From G965237725 sp965237725 (lineage in GTDB: Bacteria; Pseudomonadota; Gammaproteobacteria; Arenicellales; Poriferihabitantaceae), in assembly GCA_965237725.1 (NCBI GenBank), contig OZ250151.1:4030001-4094000 (forward strand): DNA of 64,000 nucleotides. The letters are read 5' to 3'. The position numbers and the translations under genes were made by a program. The notes below the pieces were generated by a model that made no database searches, was not told where the DNA came from, and saw only the letters and a program-made list of their open reading frames with translations. Position 1 is the first letter of the stretch; every line of letters starts with the position of its first letter. Below, in pieces: positions 26,899-35,941 of this stretch.

Positions 26899-27651
26899 AT
26901 GGGGAAAGGCGAGCAACCGGGTGGGCGTACCGATGAGAGTGATCTACTGGCTTATATCCGCTCCTGCCGAGTTCATTTTGTTACCTACGGGGACGATAAT
27001 TTCAAATCCTCACGAGCTCGAATCGTCACCGAAGCCGGAACAACAGGCTGGTTTGTAACCCGCAGGTACTACACACCCGACGATATTGGTGATCTGTTTC
27101 GGGAGCATGGTCATTTTATCAAGAATCATGAGCGTGGGGGCGGCTTCTGGATCTGGAAACCATACATTATATTGGCGCGGCTGACCGAGCATGACGTCCA
27201 GCCCGGTGAGTATATCGTTTACGCGGACGCTGGCTGTAGTATCAGCCCGGCCTCCATCGAATGTTTTGCCGCGAACATGAAACTCTTATCATCCAGCAGG
27301 AGCGATTTTCTACGCTGGTCAGCGGGACTCCCGGAGAGGCACTGGACGAAGAAGGATTTACTGCATTGTTTCGGGGCAAATCCAGAGCATCCGCATCCTG
27401 ACCAGCTTTTATCCGGACTCATCGTTCTTCGTAAGACCAAGCAATCAATCAGGGCTGTCGCAGAGTGGTACCGAATCGCTATAAGCGATAACTACCACCT
27501 CATTGACGATAGTCCGTCGATGGCAGAGGAGGATCCGGAATTCCGACAGCACAGGCACGATCAGAGTATATTCAGTTTAATCGGTAAACGCGACGGTCAT
27601 CTGGTCTCGCACTTCGAAAAACCTTTTTTAATAACGCGCATAAGAATATAA
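26899..27651 (+). CDS. Putative GT-A-type glycosyltransferase, GC-rich
   Basis: 250 residues. Visible blocks are VHFVTYGDDNFKSSRAR near residue 30, GFWIWKPYIILARL, EYIVYADAGCSISP with an acidic DxG-type motif at the DxD position, and a late HRHDQSIFSLIGKRDG. The W-x-W-K-P-Y-I-I pattern and the YADAG motif occur in uncharacterised capsule-linked glycosyltransferases. The start at ATG 26899 has no strong ribosome binding site and follows directly on the tRNA-derived repeat. Base composition is clearly more GC-rich than the gene at 26073. Assignment to sugar transfer is likely but the substrate is unknown. Confidence 0.6.
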   Translation: MGKGEQPGGRTDESDLLAYIRSCRVHFVTYGDDNFKSSRARIVTEAGTTGWFVTRRYYTPDDIGDLFREHGHFIKNHERGGGFWIWKPYIILARLTEHDVQPGEYIVYADAGCSISPASIECFAANMKLLSSSRSDFLRWSAGLPERHWTKKDLLHCFGANPEHPHPDQLLSGLIVLRKTKQSIRAVAEWYRIAISDNYHLIDDSPSMAEEDPEFRQHRHDQSIFSLIGKRDGHLVSHFEKPFLITRIRI

Positions 27652-27750
27652 ATAAGTAGCACTTTTGTAAACACTGTCTATTTAGTCACTCGGTGAATGC
27701 CCTAAAACCGCAGTAGATCGATGCTCTGTCGTGTGCCTGGGTTAGTGAAA

Positions 27751-29085
27751 TCAATCCGCAGGCATGTGCAACAGTGCACCGAGATGTTTCAGTGCAAATT
27801 GAAATTCACTGGCGGCAACGGCATAAAAATGGCGTTCGTTGTGCTCGATGGCTGGCCAGAGTTCAGTATAGAGCTGGTGGACATCGTCGATGGACAGCCG
27901 GCAAATTCTGTCGATTGCGTCGGTGATGAGCGCCAGTCGTCGTGCCGGATCTTTTTCAGTGTCGTAGGATTCATCGATCAGTGGGTGGAAAGTTCGAAAA
28001 CCCAGGCGCCGCAGCTCGCTGAGCGCGCCGTGCTCTCCGACAAGAATGAAGGGGTGAAAATTAGCGATAGATTTCCAGGTTTTTTCTGTAAATCTAAATA
28101 CGTAATTAGTTGAATAGTCCGATTCGGTAATTATGCTGAAATAGGAATTTCCAAACAATTCGGCGGGTGTATCAATTATCGCATTGAATTTTGGTTGGGA
28201 CGCAAAGTCCCAATCCAACAATAATGGAAATTGGGCTTTATGTTCATTGAAAACTTCCAAATATCGCTGGACTGTTTGGGAATCCAGATTCGGTATTGCC
28301 GCCAATAGCTTTTCTGCAGCGTTGGCGTCGTGGTCATTGCAATAGGAAAGCAATCCCCGTCGATGATAGCCCGACTGCAGCAAGTATAAAGTTATTGCCA
28401 GACGATGTGCCTTGGGTCTGCGATTGAAGCACAGGAAATGTCGCTCACGCTTCTGGGTGCCTGCTGCGCAGGCCAGGGCGCTCGACCGATTAAGCAGGTT
28501 GCCGCTACCGCGCCGACCGGGCTGGGAATAAATCCCGGCACAACGAACCAGAGCCTGCTGAAATGGGAACACGTGCAGCGTATTCATTCTGCCGATTTTG
28601 ACTCTCCAGGATGCGAGCAATTCAGGGGCACGTAAATCCTGGGTCAGAAATACTACTCGGTCCGCATGCAGCCGGTATTCGTCGATTTTCTTATGCAGGG
28701 TCTTCAACAACCAGGGTCCCGTGGTCATTGCTTCGCTGGAGTTGTCGAGCAGCAACCGGGCCCGCCGATCCCTCAGTAGTTTCATTATCTCTGGCGGTAT
28801 GCGTTCAAATACGGTTTCCGCCAGTAAACCACGAGTAGGGCTTCCAATCCATTGACCCCCGTTTCCAATCAGACCCACTGCGTAAACCCAATTAGCGTCG
28901 CTATTGACGATGCATTCCACCGGGACCATCCGGTACCAGTTTTCTACGCCGTGATTTTCAAGCATCTTCAACAGCATCGGCTGCCAGGAAAAGTGGGACA
29001 AGGCCTGTGGATCACCGGCATCGGTTCTTCGAACTATTTCATCTCCCTGTTTGTGGGTGTGACAAAATAACAGCGGGGCATTCAT
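27751..29085 (-). CDS. Uncharacterised protein, glycosyltransferase-10-like C-terminal part
   Basis: 444 residues with no signal peptide. The C-terminal part carries YFSIITESDYSTNYVFRFTE, then KTWKSIANFHPFILVGEHGA, LRRLGFRTFHPLIDESYD. This is the nucleotide-sugar-binding-like pattern E/D-x-F/Y...TEK-x-K...PFI/PI seen in fucosyltransferase-like (GT10-like) proteins of bacteria and phages. The N-terminal half (QWIGSPTRGLLAETVFERIP, LLLDNSSEAMTTGPWLLKTL) is unassigned. It converges with the GC-rich GT at 26899 and shares its base composition, so the two may have arrived together. Confidence 0.55.
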   Translation of the reverse strand: MNAPLLFCHTHKQGDEIVRRTDAGDPQALSHFSWQPMLLKMLENHGVENWYRMVPVECIVNSDANWVYAVGLIGNGGQWIGSPTRGLLAETVFERIPPEIMKLLRDRRARLLLDNSSEAMTTGPWLLKTLHKKIDEYRLHADRVVFLTQDLRAPELLASWRVKIGRMNTLHVFPFQQALVRCAGIYSQPGRRGSGNLLNRSSALACAAGTQKRERHFLCFNRRPKAHRLAITLYLLQSGYHRRGLLSYCNDHDANAAEKLLAAIPNLDSQTVQRYLEVFNEHKAQFPLLLDWDFASQPKFNAIIDTPAELFGNSYFSIITESDYSTNYVFRFTEKTWKSIANFHPFILVGEHGALSELRRLGFRTFHPLIDESYDTEKDPARRLALITDAIDRICRLSIDDVHQLYTELWPAIEHNERHFYAVAASEFQFALKHLGALLHMPAD

Positions 29086-29194
29086 AGGATTCCAACACGC
29101 ATTGGTATAAGGTGCAGTTTCAGCAGTGGTAAAGCATTATCGCAAACTAGCACGGATAACCAGGGTCGACAATAACATGCTGCCTTGACGGTTG

Positions 29195-29242
29195 GATAAA
29201 AAGGTGCCGGAGGGATTTAATTTAAATCTCTCCGGCACCTTT
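29195..29242 (-). terminator. Strong rho-independent terminator downstream of the MBL gene
   Basis: Near-perfect inverted repeat of about 21 bp (AAAGGTGCCGGAG... / ...CTCCGGCACCTTT) with almost no loop. On the minus strand it is followed by a T run, so it terminates transcription from the MBL gene at 29354. Its right arm is also the first unit of the 20-bp tandem array. Confidence 0.75.
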
Positions 29243-29330
29243 AACCCTTCTCCTGCACCTTTAACCCTTCTCCTGCACCTTTAACCCTTCTCCTGCACCT
29301 TTAACCCTTCTCCTGCACCTTTAACCCTTT
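29231..29330. repeat. Five tandem copies of a 20-bp unit
   Basis: Unit TCCTGCACCTTTAACCCTTC repeats at 29231, 29251, 29271, 29291 and 29311. The first copy has G for T at position 4 and the last ends in T. There are no spacers and no associated gene. It lies between the terminator hairpin and the MBL stop, and probably grew by slippage from the hairpin arm. Confidence 0.9.
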
Positions 29331-29353
29331 AACGGGGGCATAAAAATATTGGA

Positions 29354-30208
29354 TCAGTTGCCGCGTCGGTGCAGGCTGATCTGGTTATACATCCCCTCTA
29401 TATTCATTGTTAACTGAGTATCGTAGTTACCCCAGCTCGCGTACTTCGGCATTAGGATACTTTGCTGGAGTTCTTCAAGGGATTTACCGGCCTGAACGCC
29501 TGACAACACAGCGCTATACATTTCTTCCATATATTGGCGAAAAGCAGTGACATCGGCTTTGGTACCAGGATTACCGTGGGCTGGCATCAAAATATCAAAA
29601 TCCATTGCCTCCACCTTTTTCACTGCTTCAATCCAATCCGGAATATAAGCGTCCGTCAGTGTTTTCCAAGCCACCGATTTGATCGGAATAAAATCTACTG
29701 CAAACAAAACCCGTTGCCCGGGAAAGTTCATCACAACCATGTTGTCCGAGTGGGAGCGGCCGAGATAATTGAGCTCAATGACCTTGCCTCCAAGTTCAAC
29801 CGTCAAATTATCGGAAAATGTTAGGGTGGGAATCGCGGTGGGCCGTTGTTCAGCAATGATATCGGCCTTGGCCATATCGTGGGCAATTACAACCGGAGCT
29901 TCAAAAACTTCGCCGCCAGCAATATGATCAACATGATCGTGGCTATAAACAAGGTACTTAATCGGCTGGTTAAACTGGCTTGCGATTTCATCTTTAAGCC
30001 ACTGAGCAGCGTCAGCGTTTATTGGGTCGGTAACAACAACGCCTTCATTTGTAACCAGTACAACTGAGTAGTGATAATTATTCTGGAAGCGATAGAGCCC
30101 GTCACTGATTTCGGTCAAGCTTCGAGTGTCCTGGGCAAACGCCTGATTAGTACTTAATAAAAATATAATAAGTGGAATAAGAACTTTTGGGATAGTAATT
30201 TTTCTCAT
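29354..30208 (-). CDS. Secreted metallo-beta-lactamase-fold hydrolase
   Basis: 284 residues. A signal peptide (MRKITIPKVLIPLIIFLLST, ending NQAFAQ) targets the periplasm. The MBL motif H-x-H-x-D-H is at H90, H92, D94, H95 (YSHDHVDHIAGG). Further metal ligands are the His in LGRSHSDNMVVM and in MPAHGNPG, with an Asp in FAVDFIPI. This subgroup (SoxH/quinoprotein relay-like) often hydrolyses small esters or thioesters and is not necessarily an antibiotic resistance enzyme. No operon partner is evident; its own terminator follows. Confidence 0.85.
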   Translation of the reverse strand: MRKITIPKVLIPLIIFLLSTNQAFAQDTRSLTEISDGLYRFQNNYHYSVVLVTNEGVVVTDPINADAAQWLKDEIASQFNQPIKYLVYSHDHVDHIAGGEVFEAPVVIAHDMAKADIIAEQRPTAIPTLTFSDNLTVELGGKVIELNYLGRSHSDNMVVMNFPGQRVLFAVDFIPIKSVAWKTLTDAYIPDWIEAVKKVEAMDFDILMPAHGNPGTKADVTAFRQYMEEMYSAVLSGVQAGKSLEELQQSILMPKYASWGNYDTQLTMNIEGMYNQISLHRRGN

Positions 30209-30488
30209 AATAAAGGCTCGTTAATTAGGGTAATGATCAATATATGTTGACAATTTTATTCGACGCAAGTTGCCTTGTCCCGAAAACTGTCGAATACCGT
30301 TTTAAGTATGAAACCACCCATTACCATTGTAAAGGCTTGCTGCAACAGGCTGTGATCTAGCTAAACTTGTGTATTTCCCAAAAAATATGCATTGTTACCA
30401 AATTGTGACCGTTAAGGATCATAACTAAACCTTAATACACACAAAAGCAACCTTTGACGACCCCAGTCTTGTGCGCTAGTCTAAAAAC

Positions 30489-31112
30489 ATGCTTTCCGAA
30501 CTCCTTAGCGTTGCCGGTCTAACCGTCTTGATCATGATAAGCCCAGGACCCGACTTTGCACTTGTTACTCGAAATACAGTTGTGGGTGGCAAGAGCGCAG
30601 GCGGGTGGACAAGCGCGGGAATCTTGACTGGTAACTTAGTTCATCTTACTTATTGCCTGTTTGGAATAGGGTGGTTGATCGCCAACAATATCGTTGCGTT
30701 CACGATTCTCAAACTCGCGGGCGGTGCCTACTTAATTTTTCTGGGGTATCAGAGTCTTCGCTCACATTTGAACAAAATCGAAGAAACTGAGACGGCGCCA
30801 AACTATAGTCGAAAGTGGTGGGTGCAAGGGCTGCTGAACAACTTACTCAACCCAAAAGGTCCACTGTTCTATCTTGGGATGCTTGCAGTATTCGTGCATC
30901 CAGAATCAACTATTGTGTATCAGGTATTGCTCGTATCCACGACCATAGGCATCAGCGCGGGCTTTTGGGTATTGTTTGTATATGTGCTTCAAATATCCAG
31001 CGTACGAAACCGTCTATTTAATGCAGGTAAATGGGTAAATCGGTTATTCGGAACTGTGTTGATCACCCTGGGCATTCGACTGTGGTTTGCGGAGGCCCCG
31101 AACCTACCTTGA
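30489..31112 (+). CDS. LysE/RhtB-family exporter
   Basis: 207 residues, six hydrophobic segments. The N-terminal LIMISPGPDFALVTRNTVVGG is the LysE/RhtB signature, and the later LLNNLLNPKGPLFYLGML is the second conserved block. It exports an amino acid or derivative through the inner membrane. It is monocistronic as far as visible; the 280 bases upstream contain no gene. The substrate cannot be deduced. Confidence 0.9.
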   Translation: MLSELLSVAGLTVLIMISPGPDFALVTRNTVVGGKSAGGWTSAGILTGNLVHLTYCLFGIGWLIANNIVAFTILKLAGGAYLIFLGYQSLRSHLNKIEETETAPNYSRKWWVQGLLNNLLNPKGPLFYLGMLAVFVHPESTIVYQVLLVSTTIGISAGFWVLFVYVLQISSVRNRLFNAGKWVNRLFGTVLITLGIRLWFAEAPNLP

Positions 31113-31344
31113 TGAATTGGGGACAGACCACAATTACTTGAAATTCGGATGCCAAAACTGCAAAACAGTGTCACGTCTTGAATATTGAATTGCCAACTAC
31201 GGGCGATTAACAAATATAATTATTAACGAGTAGAACGTGCGCCAGTTTTGCGTCACCCAGTAGAATAACTTAGGTGTAAATACTACTGGAAACATCGGAT
31301 ATACACTCGTATACTGTTGAAATATCGGCGATATCGAGGATATT

Positions 31345-32610
31345 ATGATGAATCGAGATACTAAATTATCAGTAGGTTTAGTTACCTGCCTCACAGGTTT
31401 ATTACTCAGTTCGGCGGCCTATGCAGCAGGCAGTGGCGAAGAAGATAATACACAGCAGGTGAATACGGATATCGGTACCAGTGTTTCCATTGCTCAACCG
31501 GCCTCGTCTGGATCTTTGAGCACCCCGGTCAATATCAATCTTCAAGATGCAAATATCGAAAACCAAGGATTGAATACCCCTCAGCTAAACGAACAAAATA
31601 CCCCAAAGATCAATCCTAAGGTACTGGAATCCCCTGATAGCAACCAGATACAGGTTCCGGAAGGCGCCACAACAGCTGTAGGTTCGAACATGAACAGCGG
31701 CATGAGCATAAGTCCCGAGTCCATTCCCAATTTGGAAGACACTACAAATATCGATCAAGTTGGGAGTCAGATAGAAAATATCGACACTGCGGCAATAGAG
31801 AATATTCAGGACTCCATCGAAGCATTGGGTGCAGCAGATCTGGAGCAGAGTATTATTCCTGAGACAGGTTTGGGTGGTCAGGATGATGGCGGTCTGGATG
31901 AATTAGGTAAGCTAGGCGGTGATGGCACTGGTATAGAAAATGCCGCGCCGATTCCTGATGCAACCACGCCCGGATCAGGTAGTGGAAACTCATCAGACGG
32001 CAGTAATATTAGTGGCGCCCCTACCACCCCTACTGGTGATCTTGCAGGCATTATGGGGGGAGCAGCCAGTACTGATTCGGGCCCAGTCGCTACAAAAACA
32101 GTTGAAGAAAGACCTGCTCGAGGCGGATCAAATTTTTTAACTACCGTGACTTATGAGGATGGATCAAAAGTAGTATCACAGGAAACTTGGAGCAGTGGAG
32201 GGAACTTGATGTATCGATCAATTATCCGTGTTAACTCGGAGGGAAACGTAACTTCACATCGAGTCAGGGGAAGTCACCACAGAGAGAGGTCGGCAGGGCC
32301 CTTGGATCCAAATTACACCAAGGATCCTGATAGTGCAGATGACGATGGAAGTTGGGCGCGCTGGATGGCAAAGTGGAGTGGTCAAAAACCAGATTTGAGT
32401 TTTAAAAAACCAGACCAGGTAGATCCGGGCGAAGACGACGGACTGGGTAATACACCACCCAAATTAATACTGAGCCAGGAGCAAATTGCCGGTGATCCGT
32501 CGTTGCATGAGTCTCAACAGTCTCATGGTACTCTGGATCCAGATACTGCTAAAAAAATGTTTGAGGATATAATTCCTGGTCCTGACCCCATGCCTGAAGA
32601 TCCGGATTAA
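31345..32610 (+). CDS. Secreted low-complexity protein, first gene of a surface-protein operon
   Basis: 421 residues. The signal peptide ends at SSAAYAAG (about residue 29). The mature part is rich in Asn, Gly, Ser, Asp and Pro, with repeated QLNEQN/NLEDTTN-type segments, a Gly/Ser/Thr stretch (about 200-245) and one better-structured part (FLTTVTYEDGSKVVSQETWS). It ends in an acidic, proline-rich tail. No known domain is seen. The barrel protein follows 34 bases later and a small secreted protein after that, so the three are probably one operon and the product may be exposed or exported through the barrel. Confidence 0.65.
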   Translation: MMNRDTKLSVGLVTCLTGLLLSSAAYAAGSGEEDNTQQVNTDIGTSVSIAQPASSGSLSTPVNINLQDANIENQGLNTPQLNEQNTPKINPKVLESPDSNQIQVPEGATTAVGSNMNSGMSISPESIPNLEDTTNIDQVGSQIENIDTAAIENIQDSIEALGAADLEQSIIPETGLGGQDDGGLDELGKLGGDGTGIENAAPIPDATTPGSGSGNSSDGSNISGAPTTPTGDLAGIMGGAASTDSGPVATKTVEERPARGGSNFLTTVTYEDGSKVVSQETWSSGGNLMYRSIIRVNSEGNVTSHRVRGSHHRERSAGPLDPNYTKDPDSADDDGSWARWMAKWSGQKPDLSFKKPDQVDPGEDDGLGNTPPKLILSQEQIAGDPSLHESQQSHGTLDPDTAKKMFEDIIPGPDPMPEDPD

Positions 32611-32644
32611 GTCGCTTATCCAGACACCACAGGATTTAGCTTGC

Positions 32645-33976
32645 ATGTATAAAAATAAGAAACTGCTATTTGTATTATTTATCAGTATATTTACTGTTAT
32701 ATGGTCCAGTGCGTATGCTCAGGAAATGACTTTGGCAGATACCAAAGCAGGTATTGCATTCAAGGAAAAAAACTATTCTGTTGCACTTGATGAATTTAAT
32801 CTATTGCTTGACGCTAACCCTGGGCATGAACTAATTACTCGATATATTGGCATGACGATGGATCGGTTGGGTCGCTATAGTGAGGCAATAGCGGTATTTC
32901 GTGGATTGCTAAATGATCATACCGATGATCCAGCAGTATTATTCAATTTAGGTGGTAGTTTGTACAATGCCAAACAACTGGATGAGTCTATCCTGGTTTT
33001 CAGTAAAGTGGTTGAATTAGCACCGGACTCAAAATATGCCGAATTCGCAAATCAGTATATTTCGGCGTTGTCACAACAACTAGCTCAAATCCGGGGACGA
33101 GGTTCGCCAAAGAAATTTGGATTATTTTTCCAAAGCGCATATCAAAGGGATGACAATATTCCCGCCGCACCGACAACCCGTTCTTTAGCTGCTGGATCAA
33201 GGAGTGGCGCTCGATTTCAAAATTACCTTTCTTTGGATTACTACTTCGTCCGAAATTCTGTCTGGGTTGGGTCCATCGGGATTTCCCATGCGGATACCAG
33301 TTATCTGGATACCCAGTTCGATCCTTTTGACGTCAGCCAAAGTAGTGCTCGGCTTGGTATTCAACGGGTCACACGTATTGCCAACATTCCATCATTGATT
33401 TCTGCAAATTATCGTTTTCTCGATATCGACCTTGATGATTCTGGTGATTACAGCGAATCCCATACCATTGATTTAGGACTACGCCTGGATTTAAATTCTC
33501 GAACTTCAACCAAACTATATTTTTCACGTACTAAAGATGATTTTAGATCTGAAGGGTTTTTACCTGCAGTCTCATCAAGGGATGCAGATATAAATACTAT
33601 TGGGCTTACCCAGTACTGGTATTATTCTCAAAGACGGGGAGTTGTATCTCTTGGTATTGAATACGAAGACACCGATGCAGACGGCACAAATTTCAACAAG
33701 GAAGGAAAACGGGTGAATTTGCAGGTGCGAGTTCCACTCGGATGGAAACTTACTGGTGATATCGGCGCGCGATACACGGATTACGAATATCCGGATTTTT
33801 CCGGGCCTGTACAACGGCGAACAGAGTCCTGGTATTACAGTGCCGGGTTGTCACGATGGTTCGCTGGAAAATATTTACTTCAGCTGCAGTACAGCGCCCA
33901 GGACGAAGACTCAACCTATGATTCATTAACTTACGAACGAAATATGTGGGGGGTGAAATTTAATTATGTTTACTAG
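32645..33976 (+). CDS. Outer-membrane protein with TPR domain and beta-barrel (Slam-like)
   Basis: 443 residues. The signal peptide ends near SSAYAQ. Residues about 30-150 form TPR-like repeats (GIAFKEKNYSVALDEFNLLL, YSEAIAVFRGLL, DESILVFSKVVELAP). From about 160 the chain consists of alternating amphipathic strands (FGLFFQSAYQRDDNIP, SLDYYFVRNSVWVGSIG, GVVSLGIEYEDTDADG) ending in KFNYVY, a typical barrel C-terminus. TPR plus barrel is the architecture of surface lipoprotein assembly modulators. It overlaps the next gene and follows a secreted protein, suggesting that it displays or exports one of them. Confidence 0.72.
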   Translation: MYKNKKLLFVLFISIFTVIWSSAYAQEMTLADTKAGIAFKEKNYSVALDEFNLLLDANPGHELITRYIGMTMDRLGRYSEAIAVFRGLLNDHTDDPAVLFNLGGSLYNAKQLDESILVFSKVVELAPDSKYAEFANQYISALSQQLAQIRGRGSPKKFGLFFQSAYQRDDNIPAAPTTRSLAAGSRSGARFQNYLSLDYYFVRNSVWVGSIGISHADTSYLDTQFDPFDVSQSSARLGIQRVTRIANIPSLISANYRFLDIDLDDSGDYSESHTIDLGLRLDLNSRTSTKLYFSRTKDDFRSEGFLPAVSSRDADINTIGLTQYWYYSQRRGVVSLGIEYEDTDADGTNFNKEGKRVNLQVRVPLGWKLTGDIGARYTDYEYPDFSGPVQRRTESWYYSAGLSRWFAGKYLLQLQYSAQDEDSTYDSLTYERNMWGVKFNYVY

Positions 33977-33989
33977 ACAAAACACAAGC

Positions 33990-34382
33990 ATGAAAAGTGT
34001 AAATTACAAATCCATACTGCTGACCGTGTTTTTCTTCATGACCAGTACTTTTGTTTACGCCCAAACCGTCGGCGAGCCATCAACATGGCAGGAAAACCAA
34101 ACCATCGATTTGTCTATGAATACGCTGGCCGGGCCGACCTGGATGCCGATATATTTTGATCAGAATATTGGTCTGAGTTCTCCCTTATATAAACAGGAAC
34201 CTCTTGCTGCCCAATCGGATTTTATACCGAGTCCAGAGCCAATGATTGATCCCGTGACCACAACAAATACGCCTGGGTCGGAAAATTCAAGTGGCGGTGG
34301 CGGATCAGGGTCACCCCAGAATCCACAGGATCCTCCTGACGTGATTTGTAATTTTTCTGTTTTTCCACCAATTTGTAACTAA
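33990..34382 (+). CDS. Small secreted protein, third gene of the surface-protein operon
   Basis: About 130 residues from ATG 33990 (a longer form from 33966 overlaps the barrel gene). A signal peptide (KSILLTVFFFMTSTFVYAQ) is followed by a short mature part with GPTWMPIYFDQNIG. It ends in a Ser/Gly/Pro-rich linker and a tail with two cysteines (VICNFSVFPPICN). No family is recognised. The position directly behind the TPR-barrel gene makes it a candidate client of that barrel. Confidence 0.6.
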   Translation: MKSVNYKSILLTVFFFMTSTFVYAQTVGEPSTWQENQTIDLSMNTLAGPTWMPIYFDQNIGLSSPLYKQEPLAAQSDFIPSPEPMIDPVTTTNTPGSENSSGGGGSGSPQNPQDPPDVICNFSVFPPICN

Positions 34383-34520
34383 ACGTCCAAACCAGTTTGT
34401 GCCAATTCAATTTATTTAGAAATAATTTTTGCTCGCATCTCATAATACTGTTTTTGGATATGAACGGACCAGGAGTTGAATAAATTAAATTTCCGGACTA
34501 TTTTTAGTCTATTTTTTATA

Positions 34521-35156
34521 CTATTTTTTTCTGGCCTTAAGCTCAGCATTTATTTCCACCCGAACGGAGTCTGAAATCATCGGTATAAAGGAGTCCATTC
34601 CAAATTCACTACGCAGAACAGAAAATGTTCCGCGAATCCCTAACCATTGCCCGCGATAGAAAACCATTCTTTGTCCCATGGCGTGTTCGCCTTTATGAAC
34701 TATTTCCGTATTAACAACAACTGACTTAGTTATTCCGCGGATTGTTAAGTCTCCTGTTATTTCAATCGTCTTTTCATCAATTATTCGGAAATCGGTACTG
34801 GTAAATGTAATCTTTGGAAACTCCTTTGCAGAAAAATAATAGGCGTTTTGAAGCTGCCCATCCAGTTCTTTGATTCCAGTGTTAATAGATTTTGCGTTAA
34901 TTACAATCGAAACCGAGCTATTGGACATGTTTTCTTCGTCCATAACCATGTCTCCATCGAGTATCGTAAATTCGCCACTTTGTTCGGAGACCCCACCATG
35001 ATTATAGTAAAACCTGATTTCAGTATGTTTTTTGTCAAAGAAGTAACTGTCTGCAGAATCCGCATTGGCGAATACTGATGAAAATAGCATGATAACTAAA
35101 CAGGCCAGTGTGTTTCTTATAAATCCACTGAACGAAAGTTTTAATAATTTAATCAT
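34521..35156 (-). CDS. YceI-family periplasmic protein
   Basis: 211 residues with a signal peptide ending FANADSA. The YceI lipocalin-like fold is indicated by YFFDKKHTEIRFYYNHGG at the start, NAYYFSAKEFPKITFTSTDF, GDLTIRGITKSVVV and the late RSEFGMDSFIPMISDSVRVE. Family members bind isoprenoid lipids and are linked to acid or stress response. It is followed by AT-rich DNA without a clear terminator. Confidence 0.88.
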   Translation of the reverse strand: MIKLLKLSFSGFIRNTLACLVIMLFSSVFANADSADSYFFDKKHTEIRFYYNHGGVSEQSGEFTILDGDMVMDEENMSNSSVSIVINAKSINTGIKELDGQLQNAYYFSAKEFPKITFTSTDFRIIDEKTIEITGDLTIRGITKSVVVNTEIVHKGEHAMGQRMVFYRGQWLGIRGTFSVLRSEFGMDSFIPMISDSVRVEINAELKARKK

Positions 35157-35312
35157 TGGTTAAACCCCTTAAAATAAACGCCTGAGCATATATGTGAGTC
35201 AGAAAATTACTTGTTCCAGATTGCTATTATTTCTAATATTAAACCAGATGGGGGAGAGTTCAACCCTTATGGGAGGTACAAAAATTAATGGGTTTTACCC
35301 ATTTTTACTTAC

Positions 35313-35753
35313 TTAGAATATCTCCGATTGGAATCCCGCCTTAAGCCAGCCATCAATGCCAATTAGCAGAACGTTTACGTCCTGGTAGCCGGCATCCACC
35401 GCAATCTGGGCGGCCATAGGTGCTGATGTACATAAGGTGTTTGCGCAGTAAAATACTAGTTTTTCAGACTTGTCAGCGGGTAACACCTGTTCAGCATCAT
35501 AACGGTAACTACGCAATAACTTAGCGCCAGGAATGATGCCTTTATATGCCCGATAAGAGTTGGTGTTGACGTCGAACACTATTGCACTATCTGACGATAC
35601 TAATTCAGACAATTCCTCGGCAGACACATTATTGAAATTGTCATGTAGATTATTTAGTCCCGCATAAGTAGCCGAAGTAAATAACATCAGTGTAACAATA
35701 GAAGTGGCGAGCAGGCCCGAAAAGAGGTATTTCTTGATTTGCATAATTCTCAT
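35313..35753 (-). CDS. Secreted rhodanese-like domain protein
   Basis: About 146 residues. ATG 35753 is chosen because GGGGGA precedes it by 6 bases; the same frame has earlier Met codons to 35789. A signal peptide (KKYLFSGLLATSIVTLMLF, ending SATYAG) is followed by a single rhodanese domain: SAIVFDVNTNSYRAYKGIIP, then the active loop FYCANTLCTSAP with the catalytic cysteine, then GYQDVNVLLIGIDGW. It probably handles sulfur or redox signals in the periplasm. A short hairpin (AATGGGT/ACCCATT, 35287-35303) after the stop may be a weak terminator. Confidence 0.82.
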   Translation of the reverse strand: MRIMQIKKYLFSGLLATSIVTLMLFTSATYAGLNNLHDNFNNVSAEELSELVSSDSAIVFDVNTNSYRAYKGIIPGAKLLRSYRYDAEQVLPADKSEKLVFYCANTLCTSAPMAAQIAVDAGYQDVNVLLIGIDGWLKAGFQSEIF

Positions 35754-35941
35754 AGGTTCCCCCATGGTTATTGAATTCATTGACACCAAAAGAGTAGCAC
35801 AATCGCCGAAATTTTAATATTCATAACATATCGGTTTTCCCTAAAACCCAGCTAAATAAGGTTAAAGTTTAATGACGTAATTACATTTCAGAAGAACTTA
35901 CGATGAAATTTCTTGATAGTTACAAAGAATACATTTAAGCG

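Noticed and set aside
27721..28113. 130-codon frame opposite the 444-residue gene
   Set aside because: Shadow of the GC-rich gene on the other strand.
29231..29330. CRISPR array
   Set aside because: Tandem 20-bp units have no spacers and no cas genes are near.
29354..30208. Beta-lactam resistance gene
   Set aside because: MBL motif alone is generic; the sequence resembles SoxH-like hydrolases rather than class B beta-lactamases.
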